Of a stretch of 23,155 nucleotides of DNA, positions 22,228-23,155 are shown one piece after another (position 1 is the stretch's first letter; the number at the start of each line of letters is the position of its first letter). The notes under the pieces were generated by a model. That model worked only from the letters and a program-made list of their open reading frames with translations, did not search any database and was not told the origin of the DNA. The translations under genes were made by a program, and so were the position numbers. Origin of the DNA: a virus; the IMG/VR virus record IMGVR_UViG_3300005518_000238, positions 1 through 23,155 of that record. One strand, written 5' to 3'.

Positions 22228-22802
22228 AGTGGCTGTACCGGAATGAGGGGCGCCCTATCGCGTTTCTTGCTGTTACAGCTTTTGCAGGCTGGCACAATGT
22301 TGCTCATGGTGTGCGAGCCGCCCTTCGAGAGTGGAATGATGTGGTCCTGGGTAAGTTTTTTCACTTTATGACCACAATAGGCGCAGCGATAGCCAAACTG
22401 TGCTTTGATTGTTTCCCATTGTGCGGCGGTTAAATCGTTAATGGGTGCATTGGCTTTTGCGGCACGACGACGACCATTATGTTGGGCGACAACATGGGGA
22501 TGGGTCGCTAGATATATTTTGTTTCTGGCGTTTTCTTTCTCTGGGTTTTCCCAATATTGGGCTCGTTTACGGGCGCAAATCTCGTCAGAGTGTTCGGCAT
22601 GGTAGGTACGGTCATGAGCGTTGATCTTCTCTTTGTTACGCTCATACTTGGCGGCATCGTAGGCTTTGATTTCCTCGATGTGCCTATCATAGTGGCGGCG
22701 TTTATTGGCCTTGCCCTTGGCGCTTTGCTGGTAGCGACGGAAAGTTTCTTTACGACGTGCTGCACGTTCTTCAGGCGTCAATGGGTTTTTGCGTGGTGGC
22801 AT
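22218..22802 (-). CDS. Free-standing HNH endonuclease
   Basis: A 194-residue protein. The C-terminal HNH domain is clear: CAYC (Cys140, Cys143), LTQDHIIPLSKGG (Asp153-His154), NIVPACKSCNSKK (Asn168, Cys173, Cys176). The two Cys pairs bind a structural zinc, and DH/N form the metal-dependent nuclease site. The N-terminal ~115 residues are basic, with repeated short Y/R/K/E-rich units (e.g. NKEKINAHDRTY, NPEKENARNKIY), common in phage homing-type HNH proteins and probably DNA-binding. It sits 15 bases from the capsid gene on the opposite strand. GGAGAGAAG precedes ATG 22802. It may drive homing of the ORF-less capsid introns from outside; this is inference. Confidence 0.9.
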   Translation of the reverse strand: MPPRKNPLTPEERAARRKETFRRYQQSAKGKANKRRHYDRHIEEIKAYDAAKYERNKEKINAHDRTYHAEHSDEICARKRAQYWENPEKENARNKIYLATHPHVVAQHNGRRRAAKANAPINDLTAAQWETIKAQFGYRCAYCGHKVKKLTQDHIIPLSKGGSHTMSNIVPACKSCNSKKRDRAPLIPVQPLLL

Positions 22803-22888
22803 GTGCTTCTCTCCGCATGAGAGGCTCCGCGTATGTAGTGCAGCAACCTGCGCGGACAGGCTTTCGGGAGCTACCCTAGCTGCACCAG

Positions 22889-22915
22889 ACTAAGTATACC
22901 TAAATTATACTTAGT
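22889..22915. terminator. Inverted repeat upstream of the HNH gene
   Basis: ACTAAGTATA (22889-22898) and its complement TATACTTAGT (22906-22915) enclose seven bases. GTTTTG follows on the plus strand. It lies between the divergent HNH gene and the right-edge gene, so it could be an operator or a weak terminator. It overlaps plausible -10-like AT sequence on both strands. Confidence 0.5.
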
Positions 22916-22979
22916 GTTTTGTAACCTATGCGAGTGAAAGTGAACTGGCGACACAGCAGAGTGTTCATCTTACGGTTTT

Positions 22980-23006
22980 CCATCTTTACACATAGTGTAA
23001 AGATGG
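22980..23006. promoter_or_regulatory. 12-bp perfect hairpin before the right-edge gene
   Basis: CCATCTTTACAC (22980-22991) and GTGTAAAGATGG (22995-23006) pair exactly across ATA. The hairpin ends 22 bases before ATG 23029, so it would lie in the 5' leader of that gene or act as its operator. Confidence 0.55.
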
Positions 23007-23028
23007 CATTTCACAGAGAAGGAAAGCC

Positions 23029-23155
23029 ATGAACGCGAGCATCAGCGACGATTCCGGCACGAAAGTGAAAGGCTCGACGGTCTGCAAAGACTGCGGCACG
23101 ACGACGCTCGGCAAGCGCTACAGCGTTTCTGGGCATGGCTCTGGCAGTAAGCCGG
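23029..23155 (+). CDS. Zinc-ribbon protein, truncated by the window edge
   Basis: The first 42 codons from ATG 23029, with AGAAGGAAAG upstream. The visible part has a polar start (MNASISDDSGTKVKGST), then CKDCGTTTLGKRYSV and GHGSGSKP. The CKDC knuckle and the following basic segment look like half of a zinc ribbon, whose second Cys pair should lie beyond the edge. Function unknown. Confidence 0.7.
   Translation, partial: MNASISDDSGTKVKGSTVCKDCGTTTLGKRYSVSGHGSGSKP

Overview
This window looks like part of a tailed double-stranded DNA phage (or a prophage carrying its head module). The evidence is a recognisable run of large terminase, portal, scaffold-like protein and HK97-type major capsid protein, set among many small tightly overlapping genes. 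Most of the right-hand 18 kb is GC-rich with frequent GTG starts, which fits a phage of a GC-rich bacterium. The leftmost ~4.5 kb is visibly less GC-rich. I cannot name the host or a close relative. I saw no integrase, tail gene, tRNA or convincing small terminase.

Layout. (1) 1-154: tandem 26-bp repeats ending in a hairpin built from the same motif. (2) 164-3903, minus strand: four genes, including a MoxR/CobS-like AAA+ ATPase next to a degenerate von Willebrand-like partner, with palindromes in two of the gaps. (3) 3904-5146: a non-coding control region rich in inverted repeats, between divergent modules. (4) 5147-9450, plus strand: thirteen small overlapping genes. They include a winged-helix protein, a lipoprotein, two Cys/His hydrolase-like proteins and many Cys-pair (zinc-ribbon-like) proteins. 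(5) 9526-18936: terminase large subunit interrupted by an intein, then portal, scaffold-like protein and small accessory genes. (6) 19058-19825: a probable head protein, followed by two small minus-strand membrane-protein genes. (7) 20495-22202: the major capsid gene, split into four exons by three related group I introns. (8) 22218-22802: a free-standing HNH endonuclease on the opposite strand, meeting the capsid gene end to end. (9) Two perfect hairpins and the start of another zinc-ribbon gene at the right edge.

The most notable content is the density of self-splicing elements in essential virion genes. The terminase carries a 336-residue intein with a LAGLIDADG (DOD) endonuclease, placed at the C-terminal nuclease motif. 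The capsid gene carries three ORF-less group IA-like introns of about 243-270 nt. Their P3, P6, P7, P7.1, P8 and P9 helices can be paired by eye, several with compensatory changes between copies. Removing them gives one open frame of 309 codons that reads like a single capsid protein. AT-rich exon tracts next to the intein and next to two of the introns look like footprints of homing (co-conversion).
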